From positions 1-43,907 of the forward strand of contig SLOU01000049.1 of assembly GCA_007132385.1 (NCBI GenBank): 43,907 nt of DNA, read 5' to 3'. The position numbers were made by a program, and so were the translations under genes. This document shows positions 9,312-17,582 of the stretch, piece after piece (positions within the stretch are counted from its first letter, which is position 1; every line of letters starts with the position of its first letter). The notes beneath the pieces were generated by a model. It had not been told where the DNA came from. It was given only the letters and a program-made list of their open reading frames with translations, and did no database searches. This DNA comes from Balneolaceae bacterium (lineage in GTDB: Bacteria > Bacteroidota > Rhodothermia > Balneolales > Balneolaceae).

Positions 9312-10862
9312 ATGCTATCGAGATTGTTGTATTTAAACTGGAAGTTTTTCCTGGCCCGGCTTTCCCGATTTCAGTCGCTGGTGATTGCCGGATATACAAT
9401 CTTTCTGCTGATCATGTTGTTTAACCTGATGGGAACCGCTCTTGTTGTCATATTTCTTGACAGCACTCCTCAATACGAGATTGATCTACCCTGGCTTACA
9501 CCGGAGATCCATCAACTGATCCTGATCACTTTTGCCAATGTATTCTGGATTCTCCATTTTGCATTTACCAGTACCCGTCTGCTGAACATCGATGAAAACC
9601 GGAAGCTCCTTGCCTATGGCTATCCGTCTGGCCGCTTGTCATTTCACCTGAACCTGATGAGTATGTATCACCCGGTCAATGTCATCTATAACCTGACCTG
9701 GATCGTATTTTTGTCCGTTCAGATCAGCAGTGGATTAAATATTCTTTGGATACTTTTAGCCGTTTTAATCAACTATGGCATTATTTATTCGATAAAACAC
9801 CGATTCCTGCAGTTGATGGAAAAACGCTTTAAAGTAATCGTCTTCAGTATATTATTTATTATTTTCGGCACTATTCAGGCTTTTGCTATTATTTCACGTC
9901 AAACCCAGGCCTGGCTGGGTGACCTTTCTCTGCAGCTGGCCGAAATCATCAATTTTATGTACTATTTGCCCGGTGGGTTGCTATTCTGGTCAGCCACCGT
10001 AGAAACAGACCCGATTCATACTGCAATTTTCCTTGCTATCGCCATCCCGGCTGCACTCTTTATCTTCAGGGATCACTACAGAAAAACACTGGAAGGATTG
10101 TTAAATCCTGCAGTCAAAAAGGTTGAAAAAGACGTAAGTAAACTTTTGGCATTTCTGAAAAAATGGCTGGGGCCCAATGCCGGCAAGTTCTATTATTATG
10201 TAATGATTCACCCGTACAACCGCTTGCAGTTACTTGCTATCATCTTGATTCCGATCGTTTATATTCCTTTGTTACTGCATCTGGAGTACGGACTGATTTC
10301 TGCTATATTGATTCCAACAATGTTAGCAGCCGTACCGGTTGCGCTGCTTGCCATCTGTATGGCCAATATGTTCGGTTATGAGAACAGGGAACTGTTGCTA
10401 CACATGCAATTTCCGGTATCCTTTGAAAAACAATTGAAAGAACGTTTTCTGGGTATCATTGCGATTCCACTCCTCATATTTTACGGTATAACCATTTTTG
10501 AAATTACCCGTTTACCTGAAATCGGGCCGGTATTTGATATTTATATTGCCAATACATTTTTCTTTCTCTGTTTTATGGTGGTGTTTTTATGGAGTTCTTT
10601 CTATCAGTTTCAGAAAGCAAGTTATAAATCATTCAGTTTTAAACATCCGATTATCCCGCAAAAAGTCACCTTTACGATATCTTTTGCGATTATAATTCTG
10701 GGTTACACGATCTTTGTTCCCCTGGGAGATTTGCAAAGTTATCGATTATGGGTAATGATCTTTCTGATCGGGGCAATTTGTACATACCTTTGGAAAAATT
10801 TCGAAGTTCTGGTTACTCTCTATCAGAAAAAAATACTTGGCCGTTTATGGAATATGCTTTAG
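9312..10862 (+). CDS. ABC exporter membrane subunit, DUF5687-like
   Basis: A 516-residue polytopic membrane protein with about 11-12 hydrophobic helices (for example near 25-50, 70-90, 125-155, 172-192, 235-250, 300-345, 365-390, 415-440, 455-475 and 480-498). It resembles the Bacteroidota-specific DUF5687 family, placed with ABC-2-type permeases. The short basic stretch after the first helices and the amphipathic segment around residues 250-275 are the only long soluble parts. The next gene encodes an ABC ATPase whose start overlaps this stop by 16 bases. Such translational coupling is strong evidence that the two are one transporter. The substrate is unknown. Family naming is from memory of the fold and context, so moderately sure. 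Confidence 0.68.
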   Translation: MLSRLLYLNWKFFLARLSRFQSLVIAGYTIFLLIMLFNLMGTALVVIFLDSTPQYEIDLPWLTPEIHQLILITFANVFWILHFAFTSTRLLNIDENRKLLAYGYPSGRLSFHLNLMSMYHPVNVIYNLTWIVFLSVQISSGLNILWILLAVLINYGIIYSIKHRFLQLMEKRFKVIVFSILFIIFGTIQAFAIISRQTQAWLGDLSLQLAEIINFMYYLPGGLLFWSATVETDPIHTAIFLAIAIPAALFIFRDHYRKTLEGLLNPAVKKVEKDVSKLLAFLKKWLGPNAGKFYYYVMIHPYNRLQLLAIILIPIVYIPLLLHLEYGLISAILIPTMLAAVPVALLAICMANMFGYENRELLLHMQFPVSFEKQLKERFLGIIAIPLLIFYGITIFEITRLPEIGPVFDIYIANTFFFLCFMVVFLWSSFYQFQKASYKSFSFKHPIIPQKVTFTISFAIIILGYTIFVPLGDLQSYRLWVMIFLIGAICTYLWKNFEVLVTLYQKKILGRLWNML

Positions 10863-11611
10863 AGATTAAAAATCTTCGTAAGAAGTACGGGAATGAAAAA
10901 CTGGTTTTAAACAATCTTGACCTTTCAGTCCCCGGGGGTACTATTTTCGGTCTGATCGGGCCTAACGGTGCCGGAAAAAGTACGATTATTGGAATATTAA
11001 CAGGGTTATTAAGCCTTGATGAAGGAGAAGTAACTATTGGTGATCTTCCCCTGAACAATAAAAATGAACTGAAAATCAAAAAGAAGATCGCCTCGGTCTT
11101 ACAGCCACCCCTTTTATTTGAAAACTTTACCAGCTACGAGTTTCTTACCTATGTTTGTGAAATGTACGGTATCACCGATGAACAGTTGAATGACCGGATC
11201 AACTCATTGCTAACCTATTTTGAAATAGAGGAATTCAGCTATGTTAAAGCCACTCAGCTTTCCTCGGGAAGCCGCAAGAAACTTGCCTTTTGTGCCGCAG
11301 TACTCACCGAACCTGAAATTCTTTTTTTAGATGAACCTTTTGAAAGTGTGGATGTCATTTCCATAGGCCGCATGAAATCCCTGCTAAGAAGAATGCGCAA
11401 TAAAGGGTGTACTATCTTTATCACCAGCCATATCCTTGAGGTTGTTGAAAATTTATGCGATGATATTGCTATTCTGTACGAAGGAAAAATTCTTGCCTAC
11501 CTGGATGCCAAAACTCGTTCTGAACTTGAAAAAGATGTAACTTTGAGCGAAATCTTTGAACGGTACGTCAAAGTCCATGACGTTGGTGAGGATCTTTTAA
11601 ACTGGCTTTAA
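10847..11611 (+). CDS. ABC transporter ATP-binding protein
   Basis: A 254-residue ABC ATPase that should power the membrane subunit encoded just upstream. Walker A is G-P-N-G-A-G-K-S at residues 38-45. Walker B is I-L-F-L-D-E-P-F, followed by the switch His in T-S-H. The signature is L-S-S-G-S-R-K-K rather than the canonical L-S-G-G-Q, an uncommon but tolerated variant. I place the start at the ATG at 10847 because M-E-Y-A-L-E-I-K-N-L-R-K-K-Y is the normal first strand of such domains. The open frame extends to 10748, but that extra part is only the neighbouring gene read in another frame. The methyltransferase gene begins 6 bp after the stop, so all three are probably one transcript. Confidence 0.9.
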   Translation: MEYALEIKNLRKKYGNEKLVLNNLDLSVPGGTIFGLIGPNGAGKSTIIGILTGLLSLDEGEVTIGDLPLNNKNELKIKKKIASVLQPPLLFENFTSYEFLTYVCEMYGITDEQLNDRINSLLTYFEIEEFSYVKATQLSSGSRKKLAFCAAVLTEPEILFLDEPFESVDVISIGRMKSLLRRMRNKGCTIFITSHILEVVENLCDDIAILYEGKILAYLDAKTRSELEKDVTLSEIFERYVKVHDVGEDLLNWL

Positions 11612-11617
11612 GACAAA

Positions 11618-12361
11618 ATGGAATTAAAAAAAACGGTTGAACGAATCGTTCCGAAAAAGTTTGAAACCAGGGAAGAATATCTTCTCTATCTGAGACACCT
11701 ATTTGCCTATCAGGAAGCCGTTGAAATGCTTCAGCCAAATCATCAAATCCTTGATATCGGTTTTGGCGAAGGTTACGGTGTAAAACTGATTTCTGAGCAT
11801 ATTTCGACTGTAACCGGCCTGGATGTGAATAAGGATGCAGTTGCATACGCCAATAAAAAATATGCTTCGGAAAACTGTTTCTTTGAAGTTTATGATGGTA
11901 AAAAACTCCCCTATGAAGACAAGACTTATGATGCGGTGATCTCTTTTCAGGTTATCGAACACATCAAAGACGATCTGCATTATCTTGAAGAGATTCGAAG
12001 AGTATTAAAGCCGGGTGGACAGGCTATTTTGACAACTCCGAACCGGGAAACACGCCTCGAGCCCGGACAGGAACCCTGGAATGATTTTCACGTCCGCGAA
12101 TACAGTGCAAAACAACTCAATGAATTGCTTGATAATGTTTTTCCAACCGTATCGGTCTACGGGATACGGGGTGACGAAACAGTCGAAAAAGTGGAAAGTA
12201 ACCGGATTGAACGCCGGCTTTCATTCTATAAATTATTACCGCATTTCATGAAACGCTGGGTTACAGGTGATTTCATGGAAAAATTTGATACCGACCGGTT
12301 TTATCTGACCGACCGAAATATATCCGAATCGATGGATCTCTATATCATTGCACAAAGATAG
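11618..12361 (+). CDS. Class I SAM-dependent methyltransferase
   Basis: A 247-residue soluble methyltransferase of the Methyltransf_11/UbiE-like type. Motif I, binding S-adenosylmethionine, is I-L-D-I-G-F-G-E-G-Y-G (residues 44-54). The acidic end of strand 2 is T-G-L-D-V. Motif IV reads V-I-S-F-Q-V-I-E-H-I and the post-motif L-K-P-G-G-Q-A-I-L-T-T-P-N. Such proteins methylate small molecules, lipids or glycans; the C-terminal part (about 150-247) has no substrate-defining motif I recognise. It is only 6 bp behind the ABC ATPase gene, so its product may act on the exported compound or on a cell-envelope precursor. That link is inference from gene order. Confidence 0.85.
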   Translation: MELKKTVERIVPKKFETREEYLLYLRHLFAYQEAVEMLQPNHQILDIGFGEGYGVKLISEHISTVTGLDVNKDAVAYANKKYASENCFFEVYDGKKLPYEDKTYDAVISFQVIEHIKDDLHYLEEIRRVLKPGGQAILTTPNRETRLEPGQEPWNDFHVREYSAKQLNELLDNVFPTVSVYGIRGDETVEKVESNRIERRLSFYKLLPHFMKRWVTGDFMEKFDTDRFYLTDRNISESMDLYIIAQR

Positions 12362-12363
12362 AT

Positions 12364-12819
12364 TCAAAATAACCTGCTGATTCGCCCGCTTATTTCTTCA
12401 CACAATTCTATGAGATCTGCAGTGATCGCGTATTTGGTATGGGAATCGATATCGAGTTCACCTACAAACCTGTCTCCCTTCATAATCGGAACTACAATCT
12501 CTGATTTCACATCCACGCTGCATGCCAGGTAATTGTCGGCCTTACTGACATCCTGCACTACAAATGTATCTAACGTTTCTGCCGCCTGGCCACATATTCC
12601 TGTCCCGAACGGGATCCGGGTATGGTCTGTTTCCTCACCGACAAACGGTCCCAGCTCCAGCATTCTCTCTTCATCCTCAGCCACCAGGTAGAACCCGGTC
12701 CAGTCGAATACATCCACGTGCCGGTCGAGAAGCACTGCAATTTTCTGCAGCTTTTCATCCCGGCTCCCGGCACCGTATATAATCCGATCGGTTTCATTCA
12801 GAATCCATTGTTTATTCAT
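12364..12819 (-). CDS. GAF-domain free-methionine-(R)-sulfoxide reductase-like protein
   Basis: A 151-residue single GAF domain of the fRMsr (MsrC-type) family, which reduces free methionine-R-sulfoxide. The family block is present as R-I-P-F-G-T-G-I-C-G (C76) and Y-L-A-C-S-V-D-V-K-S-E-I-V-V-P (C100), followed by V-G-E-L-D-I-D-S. The enzymes I know use three cysteines (84, 94 and 118 in E. coli). Here the first is replaced, with His66 at that place, while the other two remain. I start at the ATG at 12819, which has GGAAAG six bases ahead, rather than at the in-frame TTG at 12840. It converges on the methyltransferase gene with 2 bp between stops. A sensor GAF protein is the alternative. Confidence 0.75.
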   Translation of the reverse strand: MNKQWILNETDRIIYGAGSRDEKLQKIAVLLDRHVDVFDWTGFYLVAEDEERMLELGPFVGEETDHTRIPFGTGICGQAAETLDTFVVQDVSKADNYLACSVDVKSEIVVPIMKGDRFVGELDIDSHTKYAITADLIELCEEISGRISRLF

Positions 12820-13093
12820 GACGATCTTTCCAGGTTTCAATCTTTTTTTAAACTTTCAATGTAATTGATATCAGGATCTCAACATGAAGGTAAGAGTTTC
12901 CTTCAGGATTTACAGGTTACACTGATGTGAATTTCTGAACTATAGCAGACCGAACCACTTTATTCCCTCATTAACTCTATTCTCCGCTCCGTGGATTAAT
13001 AAATTCCTGGTGGTTTTAAAAAATATATAACCGCCGGTTTTTTCTGTAAATATCCTGTCGCAAATCCCTCTTATAGTCCATATCTTTATCCTT

Positions 13094-13768
13094 ATGTTAG
13101 AGACCATCGCTCAACTATCCACCGAATATAACCTGATGCTGATCACAACCGGCGGACTCTTGGTAGCCAGTTTTTCTTCTCTTTTCTCCGTGGCGAATCC
13201 TACGGCAGCCATGCCTATATTTTTATCCCTAACCGAGAAGTATTCGGATGCAGAACGAAATACTACCGCTAAATGGACATCGATTTATATGTTTATGGTT
13301 CTGATGATTTTCCTTTTTGCCGGTACGGCTATTCTTGGTTTTTTTGGTATCAGTTTGTCGGGTATTCGTATTGCAGGAGGCCTCATCATTATGAGAGCAG
13401 CGTTCTCCATGTTGAACCCGGATAAATCGGGACGAAAACTGACGGAAGAAGACGAAAAAGAAGCGATGCAAAAAGATGACATAACATTCAGCCCGTTAGC
13501 CATGCCAATGTTATCCGGCCCGGGCAGTATAGCTGTTGTCATCGGTTTTGCTTCTCAGGCAACCGATTATACCGATTACGTGATTCATTCAATTTCTATC
13601 ACCCTGGTGGTGCTGATAGCGTATGTAGTACTTCGTTTATCACCTGGCATCATGCAATACATGGGTACAACCGGTATGAATGTCATGACCCGTATGATGG
13701 GTTTCATTGCCCTGGCTATCAGTGTGCAGTTTATCCTCAGTGGTATAAGCTTATTCTTCCAGGTATAA
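13094..13768 (+). CDS. MarC-family integral membrane protein
   Basis: A 224-residue protein of the MarC/UPF0056 family with six hydrophobic helices (about residues 15-38, 52-72, 76-96, 122-145, 152-172 and 197-220). The family phrases A-N-P-T-A-A-M-P-I-F-L at about 33-43 and L-A-M-P-M-L-S-G-P-G-S-I-A at about 137-149 are both present. The acidic loop between helices 3 and 4 (D-E-K-E-A-M-Q-K-D-D) is longer and more charged than usual. MarC proteins have no settled function; the old link with multiple antibiotic resistance has not held up in E. coli. The gene stands alone, divergent from the GAF gene across 274 bp that should hold both promoters. Confidence 0.9.
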   Translation: MLETIAQLSTEYNLMLITTGGLLVASFSSLFSVANPTAAMPIFLSLTEKYSDAERNTTAKWTSIYMFMVLMIFLFAGTAILGFFGISLSGIRIAGGLIIMRAAFSMLNPDKSGRKLTEEDEKEAMQKDDITFSPLAMPMLSGPGSIAVVIGFASQATDYTDYVIHSISITLVVLIAYVVLRLSPGIMQYMGTTGMNVMTRMMGFIALAISVQFILSGISLFFQV

Positions 13769-13951
13769 TGTGATCGGCAGCCCGGTTGCCTGATATCATT
13801 TCTGCTGGCTTGGTTATCTGTAAAGTTTGAACCGTAATGGTTATACAGTGGATTCGGAAGTCAAACTTGTTTTAAATTACTTGATTTGATTACATTCAGG
13901 CTAATCTGAACCGACCTAAATCGTCTGCATCTGGAAACCCTTGAACAAATA

Positions 13952-15349
13952 TTGGTTGAATTTGCTAACCACGCCTGGGGAATCCCTTTATTAGTTCTGT
14001 TGGTTGGCGGGGGTGTTTTTTTCCTGCTTTATTGTCGCTTTATCCCTTACCGGCATTTTGGGCATGGTGTAGAAATACTGACCGGAAAATATGAAGACCC
14101 GAATGCTCCCGGCGATATTAATCATTTTCAGGCACTTTCCAGTGCCCTTGCTGCAACGGTCGGGATGGGCAATATCAGCGGAGTTGCCATTGCACTTGGA
14201 ACAGGCGGTCCCGGAGCCATCTTCTGGATGTGGATTACCGCACTTGTCGGAATGGCTACGAAATTTTTTTCCTGCACGCTTAGTATTCTCTATCGCGGAA
14301 AGGATACCTCCGGTAAAATACAGGGTGGGCCGATGTATTTTATCGTCGAAGGGCTTGGAAAAAAATGGAAACCACTTGCCATATTTTTTGCTTTTGCCGG
14401 ACTGTTCGGGTGTACACCCATGTTTCAAGCCAATCAATTGACTCAGATTATCCGTGACACGGTACTCGCAGAACATGGATGGCTTGGATATGATACCATG
14501 ATCCTTGCGGGTACAGTATTAACAGAGATCGGATTCAGGCTTTCAGATATTATTATGGGTATCATACTTGTGGGACTGGTTTCACTTGTGATTTTCGGAG
14601 GAATCAAACGAATAGGCCATGTAGCAGCCCGACTGGTTCCCCTGATGGTTGTTATTTATGTATTCACAGTACTCTATATCATTTTCAACAACATTGTGGA
14701 TCTTCCGTATTATTTCTGGTTTATTGTAACGGATGCCTTCAGCGGTGAAGCGGCAGCCGGGGGGGCTTTGGGTGTGGTTATTTCAAATGGAATACGCAGA
14801 GGAGCCTTTTCCAACGAAGCAGGTATCGGGATGGAAGCGATGGCTCATGGAGCTGCAAAAACACGCGAACCTGTTCGTGAAGGATTGGTTGCCATGCTGG
14901 AACCGGCAATCGATACTTTGCTCATCTGCACGATGACAGCCATGGCATTGCTCATGACAGGCGTATGGTCTGATACAACGGTAGACGGAATTACGATGAC
15001 TGCCATGGCATTTGAAACCGGTGTTCTCGTTCTGGGTGCATGGCTTCTGATCATCTGTGTGTTTATTTTCAGTATAACCACCATGTTTACCTATTCCTAT
15101 TACGGGACCAAATGTCTTAATTTCCTCGCAGGTGCCGATAAAAAACATTACTACAATTACTTCTATATCTTTACGATTTTCCTGGGGGCCATCACCACCA
15201 TAGATATGGTTATCAACCTGATCGATGGTATGTTTGCCATGATGGCTATTCCAACAATGACCGCTTCTATACTTCTTGCGCCTAAGGTTATGAATGCTGC
15301 AAAAGATTATTTCCGGCGAAGAGAGCTGGGTGATTTTGACGATGCATAA
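13952..15349 (+). CDS. Sodium:alanine/glycine symporter (AGCS family)
   Basis: A roughly 465-residue secondary transporter of the alanine-or-glycine:cation symporter family, with about 11 membrane helices. Recognisable landmarks are H-F-Q-A-L-S-S-A-L-A-A-T-V-G-M-G-N-I-S-G-V-A near residues 60-80, G-P-G-A-I-F-W-M-W near 87-95, and G-I-R-R-G-A-F-S-N-E-A-G-I-G near 280-293. These are the sodium- and substrate-binding region of the family. The start is unclear. The TTG at 13952 is the first usual alternative start codon, but the frame is open back to 13910 and reads L-E-T-L-E-Q-I-L just ahead, which resembles the N-terminus of homologues. CTG at 13931 or 13925 is therefore possible. No ATG is available. 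It probably feeds alanine, glycine or D-serine-like amino acids into central metabolism. Confidence 0.9.
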   Translation: MVEFANHAWGIPLLVLLVGGGVFFLLYCRFIPYRHFGHGVEILTGKYEDPNAPGDINHFQALSSALAATVGMGNISGVAIALGTGGPGAIFWMWITALVGMATKFFSCTLSILYRGKDTSGKIQGGPMYFIVEGLGKKWKPLAIFFAFAGLFGCTPMFQANQLTQIIRDTVLAEHGWLGYDTMILAGTVLTEIGFRLSDIIMGIILVGLVSLVIFGGIKRIGHVAARLVPLMVVIYVFTVLYIIFNNIVDLPYYFWFIVTDAFSGEAAAGGALGVVISNGIRRGAFSNEAGIGMEAMAHGAAKTREPVREGLVAMLEPAIDTLLICTMTAMALLMTGVWSDTTVDGITMTAMAFETGVLVLGAWLLIICVFIFSITTMFTYSYYGTKCLNFLAGADKKHYYNYFYIFTIFLGAITTIDMVINLIDGMFAMMAIPTMTASILLAPKVMNAAKDYFRRRELGDFDDA

Positions 15350-15432
15350 TACCCGATCGTGTTTCATGCACAAGCCTGACATACACTGTTCTGAAAACAT
15401 AACGATATTGGGCAGAGAATGTCTCTATTTCT

Positions 15433-15440
15433 TAACTTTG
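15433..15440 (+). promoter_or_regulatory. Candidate Bacteroidota-type -7 element
   Basis: TAACTTTG is an exact match to the TAnnTTTG consensus, with ATTG at 15407-15410 as a possible partner of the TTTG -33 box, spaced two or so bases long. It lies 57 bases before the acyltransferase start. Confidence 0.35.
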
Positions 15441-15496
15441 ACAAGTTTTTTACCAGTAAAACAGATTGAACAATATTAACCAAGTGTCAGATGTGA

Positions 15497-16687
15497 ATGG
15501 ATTTTAGATTCAAAAAGAATAACCGGGGATACTCAGAGATTACTTTTCCATTCATGAGAAATACCATCATTCCCACGACCAATTATTTTTTCAATGTTCG
15601 TATTACCCAACGTGAAAACATGCCTTTAACTGGGCCTTGTTTTATTTATGGCAACCATTCCAATTACTTTGACCCTTTTCTTCTGAATGTTGGATTGACT
15701 GAAGAGCCCACCGCCGGGGTCATGACCCGTGATCAGTTTCACAAAACATTTCCACGGATTTTTATGGACAGTATTGGCATTGTTCCTACCAGTAAATATA
15801 TACCGGAGCCAGGGATCGTTCGAGATGTCATTAGAATGATTGATCAGCAACGTATGATCGTTATTTTTCCTGAAGGAGGGCGTCGCTGGGATGGGCGGCC
15901 CAAACCGATCATCGAAACCACGTTAAAGCTATTCTGGAAAATGAAAGTGCCCGTTCACCCAGTACAGCTTCACGGGTCTCATCTTGGTTGGCCTCGATGG
16001 GCAAAAAAACCGAGAAAAAGCAGTATTGAAGCCCGGTGGTTGAAACCACTTCATACATCCGACTTTGAAAGTTATGAAGATTTTTCAGCCGTATGCAAGG
16101 AAAAAATAAATTTTGAAGAATACGATCCTCCCCCTGATACATATCCATTCCATTCCTGGAGCCCGGCAAAAGGTATTGAACGTTTGCTCTACAGATGTCC
16201 CGAAACAGGTGTCAACGGAGCTATTTTCACGCCTGGAGGCAACAGGGTTTGCAGCCGTACTGCCCATTTTGAATACAGTATGAACCATGCATCCAGGCTA
16301 ATCGACCGTGATGGAAATCTGCTTTCACTGATCGAGATGTATGACAAGATGAAGAAGATTGACATTCATAAGAACCGGCAGGGAGTCATCCTGGAGCAAA
16401 ATGGCTCACAATTCTTCACGGTTGATAAAGAGCATAAATTACAAAAGCTGGACAGGGGAGTCGTACAGTTGATGACAGATGAAATCGTTTACGCGTTTGG
16501 ATCTGAATCGGGAACGATTGCACTGGATAGTATCTATTATATATCCGTCGAACAGGCTCACAAACTAAGTATCACAAACAATCATCGAACACTGCAATTT
16601 ACCCTTAATGACGGAAGTGCATTGCAATGGCAAGACTATATTAATCGCTTAAATAAAGGAGAGAAACCGGTACTGAATGACTTCTAG
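15497..16687 (+). CDS. Lysophospholipid acyltransferase-like protein with unusual C-terminal half
   Basis: A 396-residue protein with two halves. Residues about 30-220 form a PlsC-type glycerolipid acyltransferase domain with H54-S-N-Y-F-D59 (the HX4D motif) and F124-P-E-G-G (acyl-acceptor site). It should transfer an acyl chain to a lysophospholipid or related acceptor at the membrane. Residues about 228-396 are not part of standard PlsC proteins. They begin R-C-P-E-T-G and later V-C-S-R-T, which looks like a zinc ribbon in which the second cysteine of each C-x-x-C pair became threonine (C234/T237, C252/T255). The extreme C-terminus alternates short strands ending in L-Q-W-Q-D-Y-I-N-R-L, a shape reminiscent of PH/GRAM domains. 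No membrane helix is obvious. The acyltransferase call is firm; the C-terminal reading is tentative. Confidence 0.8.
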   Translation: MDFRFKKNNRGYSEITFPFMRNTIIPTTNYFFNVRITQRENMPLTGPCFIYGNHSNYFDPFLLNVGLTEEPTAGVMTRDQFHKTFPRIFMDSIGIVPTSKYIPEPGIVRDVIRMIDQQRMIVIFPEGGRRWDGRPKPIIETTLKLFWKMKVPVHPVQLHGSHLGWPRWAKKPRKSSIEARWLKPLHTSDFESYEDFSAVCKEKINFEEYDPPPDTYPFHSWSPAKGIERLLYRCPETGVNGAIFTPGGNRVCSRTAHFEYSMNHASRLIDRDGNLLSLIEMYDKMKKIDIHKNRQGVILEQNGSQFFTVDKEHKLQKLDRGVVQLMTDEIVYAFGSESGTIALDSIYYISVEQAHKLSITNNHRTLQFTLNDGSALQWQDYINRLNKGEKPVLNDF

Positions 16688-16800
16688 AAACGAACCGAAA
16701 GACATTCAAACCTGTTAATCTCATTTCCGGAACCTGTTTGAAATCCGGGTGGAAAAACTATTCCATACAAATCGAAGAGATAGAATTTTAAACTATTAAA

Positions 16801-16829
16801 ACCTCCGGAAGTATCACTCAACCGGAGGT
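16801..16829 (-). terminator. Intrinsic terminator of the azurin-like gene
   Basis: ACCTCCGG (16801-16808) and CCGGAGGT (16822-16829) form a perfect 8-bp stem with a 13-base loop. On the minus strand the stem is followed directly by TTTTAATAG. It lies 24 bases past the minus-strand stop codon. On the plus strand the same hairpin could also help end acyltransferase transcription. Confidence 0.65.
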
Positions 16830-16852
16830 AGGTTTAAAAATTCTGACAGATC

Positions 16853-17404
16853 CTATTCAACCACAAGTTGCCCGCGCATTCCCGCAGCAAAATGACCGGG
16901 AAACGTACATGCATACTCATATTCCCCCTGCTCTTCCGGGACATCAAACTCGATGGTGTCTGATTCACCACCCCCAAGCATAGCGGTGGTTGCAATAATC
17001 TGATCTTCGAAAGCCGGTGCGATATATTCGTTATCGGCTGCCGTAGCAGACTCTCGCACAAACTGATCCACATCTGCATCCAAATCAACAATGGCCAGAT
17101 TATGAGACATTGCCGTTGCAGGAAGTTCACTACGGGTGTGCAGTATAATACGCAACCGCTCACCGGGAGATGCCTGAATTTGCGTAAGTTCATACTCATC
17201 TCCTACCTGGCCGGCAGTTACAAGCCCGTCCGCTTCCTCGGCAACAACAAATCGCATATCGTCCGTACCGATAATTTCAATCGTTCTCACGTCATCATCA
17301 GCGACAGCTTCCGATTCCTCGGCAGGTGTCCCCTCTCCATTACCGCAAGCAACCATGCTCACCATGAACACGATCAGTATTGAATATACACTCAGTCTTT
17401 GCAT
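16853..17404 (-). CDS. Azurin-like cupredoxin lipoprotein
   Basis: A 183-residue type 1 copper protein carried on a lipoprotein anchor. A lipobox V-S-M-V-A-C puts the lipidated Cys at residue 20, followed by an acidic linker. The copper ligands are visible: H101 in M-S-H-N, then C166 and H171 in C-T-F-P-G-H, and M176. This is the azurin/plastocyanin order, with one extra residue between the last His and Met compared with azurin. I choose the ATG at 17404 because GGAG sits six bases ahead of it; the in-frame ATG at 17416 overlaps that site. It lies downstream of coxI and sco1 on the same strand. An electron-donor role towards the ba3 oxidase, or copper delivery, is likely but inferred from position. 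Confidence 0.85.
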   Translation of the reverse strand: MQRLSVYSILIVFMVSMVACGNGEGTPAEESEAVADDDVRTIEIIGTDDMRFVVAEEADGLVTAGQVGDEYELTQIQASPGERLRIILHTRSELPATAMSHNLAIVDLDADVDQFVRESATAADNEYIAPAFEDQIIATTAMLGGGESDTIEFDVPEEQGEYEYACTFPGHFAAGMRGQLVVE

Positions 17405-17582
17405 AATATACTCCATTAGATTACAGATTTATTAACTCATACTGATTAAAGAATCGTTTTTAACTCAAAAACATTTCGAAAACCAGTCGATTTCCCCATT
17501 TCATTTAATTTCTTTTCATTTATTACAGGTTCAAGGTCATATTTTTACATGAATACGTCATGAAGAAAAAATCTGAATATTC

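Noticed and set aside
10748-10846. An upstream extension of the ABC ATPase gene
   Set aside because: The extra 33 residues lie inside the preceding gene and match no ABC ATPase N-terminus; the ATG at 10847 starts the known first strand.
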